Positions 13,207-15,347 of a DNA stretch of 15,347 bases are shown piece by piece. The translations under genes were made by a program, and so were the position numbers. Position 1 is the stretch's first letter; every line of letters begins with the position of its first letter. Under the pieces are notes generated by a model. It saw only the letters and a list, made by a program, of their open reading frames with translations. It was not told the DNA's origin and ran no database searches. The DNA is taken from NCBI GenBank assembly GCA_015061765.1, contig SUVZ01000042.1, positions 1-15,347 on the forward strand, read 5' to 3'. This DNA comes from Lentisphaerota bacterium. GTDB taxonomy: Bacteria; Verrucomicrobiota; Kiritimatiellia; RFP12; UBA1067.

Positions 13207-13250
13207 GGTATCTTTGAAACAATGAAGCGAGGTATTAAACAATGAAACGA
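13207..13250 (+). repeat. Short tandem duplication spanning the start codon
   Basis: Unit 1 (13207-13230) and unit 2 (13231-13250) both begin GGTAT and end AAACAATGAARCGA; the last 14 bases agree at 13 positions. The duplication yields two ATGs 20 bases apart in different frames. The first opens a seven-codon ORF (13222-13245, MKRGIKQ) whose TGA overlaps the ATG of the following gene. Confidence 0.6.
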
Positions 13251-15302
13251 AATATGACAATGAGAGTTGCCGCGTGTGCGGTAGCATTCGTGGCGATTTC
13301 TGCGTTCGGCACGGAGCTGACGCACCGTTGGAGCTTCAACGGCGACTACTCCGACTCGGCTGGTGGGACGGATGCGGTGAAGTGCGGCACATACGTTTCG
13401 CTTTACGGCGGCAAGGTTCACATGGGCTACGGAAACTGCAACTGGGGCACGGGGTATGTTGATCTCGGAACAAACATGCTCGACACCACAGCGGCGACAA
13501 TCGAAATCTGGGCGCGGCACGATGGCGTTAAGAGCTGGTCGCGTATCTTCGACTACGGCGCAGACAATGCGCACTACTTCACGCTCTGCTGGACATACGG
13601 GACGAACCTGAACAAAGACCGCGCCGGTGCAAAGAATCCTGGCGAAACGGCAACTGACGGCACGACGTCACCATACGAAATCGGGACGGACTACTACATC
13701 GCCGTGACATTCGAGCGACAGGGCGAAGCGACGCTCGTCAAGTGGCAGCGGCGCGATGTGAAGACGGGCGAATTGCAGAAGTCTGGATCGATGACGATGC
13801 CTGACGGCATACAGAAGATCGTCGATCCTGTCCTGTATCTCGGGCATTCCCAATACGCGTCGGACAGGGACGCGCTCGCGGCATACGACGAAGTGCGCAT
13901 CTGGCGCGGCGTTTTGACGGACGCGCAGCTGGCGGCGAGCGCGGCGGCGGGACCTGACGCGGCGATTTCGATTGCCGACGGTACGCCGCAGTTCGCCGCG
14001 CCGGAGCCTGCGGAGCCGCCCGCGCAGCGCGCGTCAATGCCCGACGGCGCATTCCGTCTCATGACCTACAACATAAACTACGCCTACGATGCCGCGACGC
14101 AAACCATCATCGAAGACCGCATCGCCGACCGCATCATCGCGGAGAATCCAGATTTCTGCTGTCTCAACGAAATCCGCGACTCGGAAGGGCATCCCGAGGC
14201 CACCGTGCTCGCCAAGCTGACCGGCATGCACAAGACGTTCTACGGAGAAGGCTCGCAGGGCAACTGCGTCTTGTCGAAAGAAGAGCCGGTTTCATGGAAA
14301 TGGACGGCACTCTCGCATGCGGGATACAAACGTTTTCTGGTGGTAGCCGAGTTCGACAAAGCCGTCATCGCGGCAACGCACCTTGAACAGGCCGGGAACG
14401 ACACGATCACCGCGCATGATGCGCGCATGGCCAGCATCCCCGAAATCCGGGAAAGCCTTGCGCAGTATGCCGAAAGCGGCAAACCTGTCTTTCTCGGCGG
14501 CGACTGGAACGCCGGGCCGGGCAGCGACGAAATCGCTCTGATGAAGGAGTTCATGACGATAATCTCGCCGACCAACGGCGTGCGTACCTACCACGGCCGC
14601 AACGCGACGGGCGGATCGATAATCGACTACATCGCCGTCGATACCGCACACGCAGACGACATCTATACGGCTTCCGCATACGTGATAGACGACATCGCCG
14701 CCTCCGACCATAATCCCGTCTTTGCCGAAATATACCTTCGCCCGGCGGCATCGATGCTTGGCTGGATCGACGAGTCGTTCCTTACGACCGGGCGCACGGG
14801 GGCATGGTCGCCCGCCGTTGCATGGGACGCAGGCTCGTGGACGGCGGAGCTTGCCGGCGAAAACGTGTTCACGCCCGGCTCGGCGTCCGGCGGCAATGTA
14901 GCCACGGTCGAGGTGACTGCGGCTTTCGACGCCGTGCCGCAGGAGACGGCGACTCCCGGCGGTTCTGCGCAGTGCGCTCTGTGGCTCGGGACAAACGGCA
15001 ATTTCCAGGTCTGGACGACGGATGGATGGGTCGATGTCGCGGCGGACGGCGTGACGCCGCAGACCGGAGTCGAGTACACGTTCCGCTTTGTGTTCGACTA
15101 CCGCTACGGAACCTACTCCGTCTCGGTTTTTCACAATGGCACCTACATCCCCCTCGTTCAATCTGTCAATCGCACTCATTTCCCGCTCGCTGTCCAGGCA
15201 TCGTGCGTATCCCGCGTGAAGTTCACCGGCGACGGCGCCTTCACCTCGCTCCTCGGCGAATGGGCGGAGAAGGCGAACGGCATGCGCATCCTGCTCCGCT
15301 GA
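13242..15302 (+). CDS. Secreted LamG plus endonuclease/exonuclease/phosphatase-family protein
   Basis: The 686-residue product has a signal peptide (MKRNMTMRVAACAVAFVAISAFG), then a LamG/concanavalin-like domain (about 27-240, from HRWSFNGDYSDS to YDEVRIWRGVLTDAQLA). An EEP hydrolase domain follows (about 270-500). Its active-site motifs are all present: Asn277 in TYNIN, Glu310 in LNEIRD, His380 in THLEQ, Asp421/Asn423 in GGDWNAG, and Asp489/His490 in ASDHNP. The last ~190 residues form a further beta-rich domain of unknown type. The fold cleaves phosphodiester or phosphate bonds (nucleases, sphingomyelinases, inositol phosphatases); the substrate outside the cell is unknown. GAGG at 13229-13232 supports ATG 13242. 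It is transcribed away from the toxin-antitoxin genes and has its own -10 box. Confidence 0.83.
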   Translation: MKRNMTMRVAACAVAFVAISAFGTELTHRWSFNGDYSDSAGGTDAVKCGTYVSLYGGKVHMGYGNCNWGTGYVDLGTNMLDTTAATIEIWARHDGVKSWSRIFDYGADNAHYFTLCWTYGTNLNKDRAGAKNPGETATDGTTSPYEIGTDYYIAVTFERQGEATLVKWQRRDVKTGELQKSGSMTMPDGIQKIVDPVLYLGHSQYASDRDALAAYDEVRIWRGVLTDAQLAASAAAGPDAAISIADGTPQFAAPEPAEPPAQRASMPDGAFRLMTYNINYAYDAATQTIIEDRIADRIIAENPDFCCLNEIRDSEGHPEATVLAKLTGMHKTFYGEGSQGNCVLSKEEPVSWKWTALSHAGYKRFLVVAEFDKAVIAATHLEQAGNDTITAHDARMASIPEIRESLAQYAESGKPVFLGGDWNAGPGSDEIALMKEFMTIISPTNGVRTYHGRNATGGSIIDYIAVDTAHADDIYTASAYVIDDIAASDHNPVFAEIYLRPAASMLGWIDESFLTTGRTGAWSPAVAWDAGSWTAELAGENVFTPGSASGGNVATVEVTAAFDAVPQETATPGGSAQCALWLGTNGNFQVWTTDGWVDVAADGVTPQTGVEYTFRFVFDYRYGTYSVSVFHNGTYIPLVQSVNRTHFPLAVQASCVSRVKFTGDGAFTSLLGEWAEKANGMRILLR

Positions 15303-15304
15303 TT

Positions 15305-15347
15305 GAGGGAACGGGCGGGGTCTTAACCTTAAGCCGTCCCAGTTTTG
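15305..15347 (+). terminator. Possible intrinsic terminator after the last gene
   Basis: CTTAA-CC-TTAAG (15322-15333) forms an inner hairpin, and GGGA.CGG upstream can pair with CCGTCCC (15334-15340) after a loop-out, followed by AGTTTTG at the window edge. The stem is imperfect and the T-tract is cut by the window end. Confidence 0.35.

Noticed and set aside
1..15347. CRISPR arrays, tRNA or rRNA genes
   Set aside because: No regularly spaced direct repeats, no cloverleaf-like segments and no rRNA-like conserved stretches were seen.

Overview
The window is GC-rich bacterial DNA with secreted glycoside hydrolases, BspA-type and LamG-type surface proteins and an AraC-controlled sugar cluster. 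That style fits a polysaccharide-degrading member of the PVC group (Kiritimatiellota/Lentisphaerae/Verrucomicrobia, possibly from the gut). The assignment is inferred from gene style; no marker gene fixes the taxon. TGA is an ordinary stop here (prmC, araC, the GH5 gene, hicB), so the standard code applies.

Layout. 3-1039: the end of a membrane-protein gene, then prmC, a release-factor methyltransferase. 1040-1484: a mostly non-coding gap with two extended -10 promoters and a 49-codon small ORF. 1485-2363: an AraC-type regulator. 2364-2502: a control region with two 11-bp direct repeats exactly 20 bp apart, followed by a -10 box; this looks like the binding site of the adjacent regulator. 2503-11766: a co-oriented run of an L-fucose/L-arabinose isomerase-like enzyme, a short BspA-type LRR protein, a secreted protein made of two 302-residue repeats, a GH106 (alpha-L-rhamnosidase-type) enzyme, a remnant of a second GH106 C-terminus, a GH5-like glycosidase and a truncated Tat-exported sugar-isomerase-like gene. 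The likely theme is release of deoxy-sugars or pentoses from a plant or host glycan outside the cytoplasm and their isomerisation inside.

The operon carries several scars. A group II intron 3' end (domains V and VI) lies directly before the two-repeat gene and supplies a Shine-Dalgarno and an in-frame ATG. A 71-bp palindromic element sits in frame behind the Tat signal of the last gene. One GH106 copy is reduced to about 50 codons.

11767-13200 (minus strand): two toxin-antitoxin modules. The first is hicBA, whose antitoxin has a RelB/DinJ-like ribbon-helix-helix in front of a HicB-like domain and whose transcript is probably leaderless. The second is a RelB/DinJ-type antitoxin with a YoeB toxin carrying a single in-frame TGA at codon 55, while every catalytic residue (E46, R65, H83, Y84) remains encoded. 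The two modules share a 56-bp, 77% identical sequence at their downstream ends.

13195-15347: a secreted LamG plus endonuclease/exonuclease/phosphatase protein, preceded by a tandem duplication that creates a seven-codon upstream ORF overlapping its start, and followed by a possible terminator.
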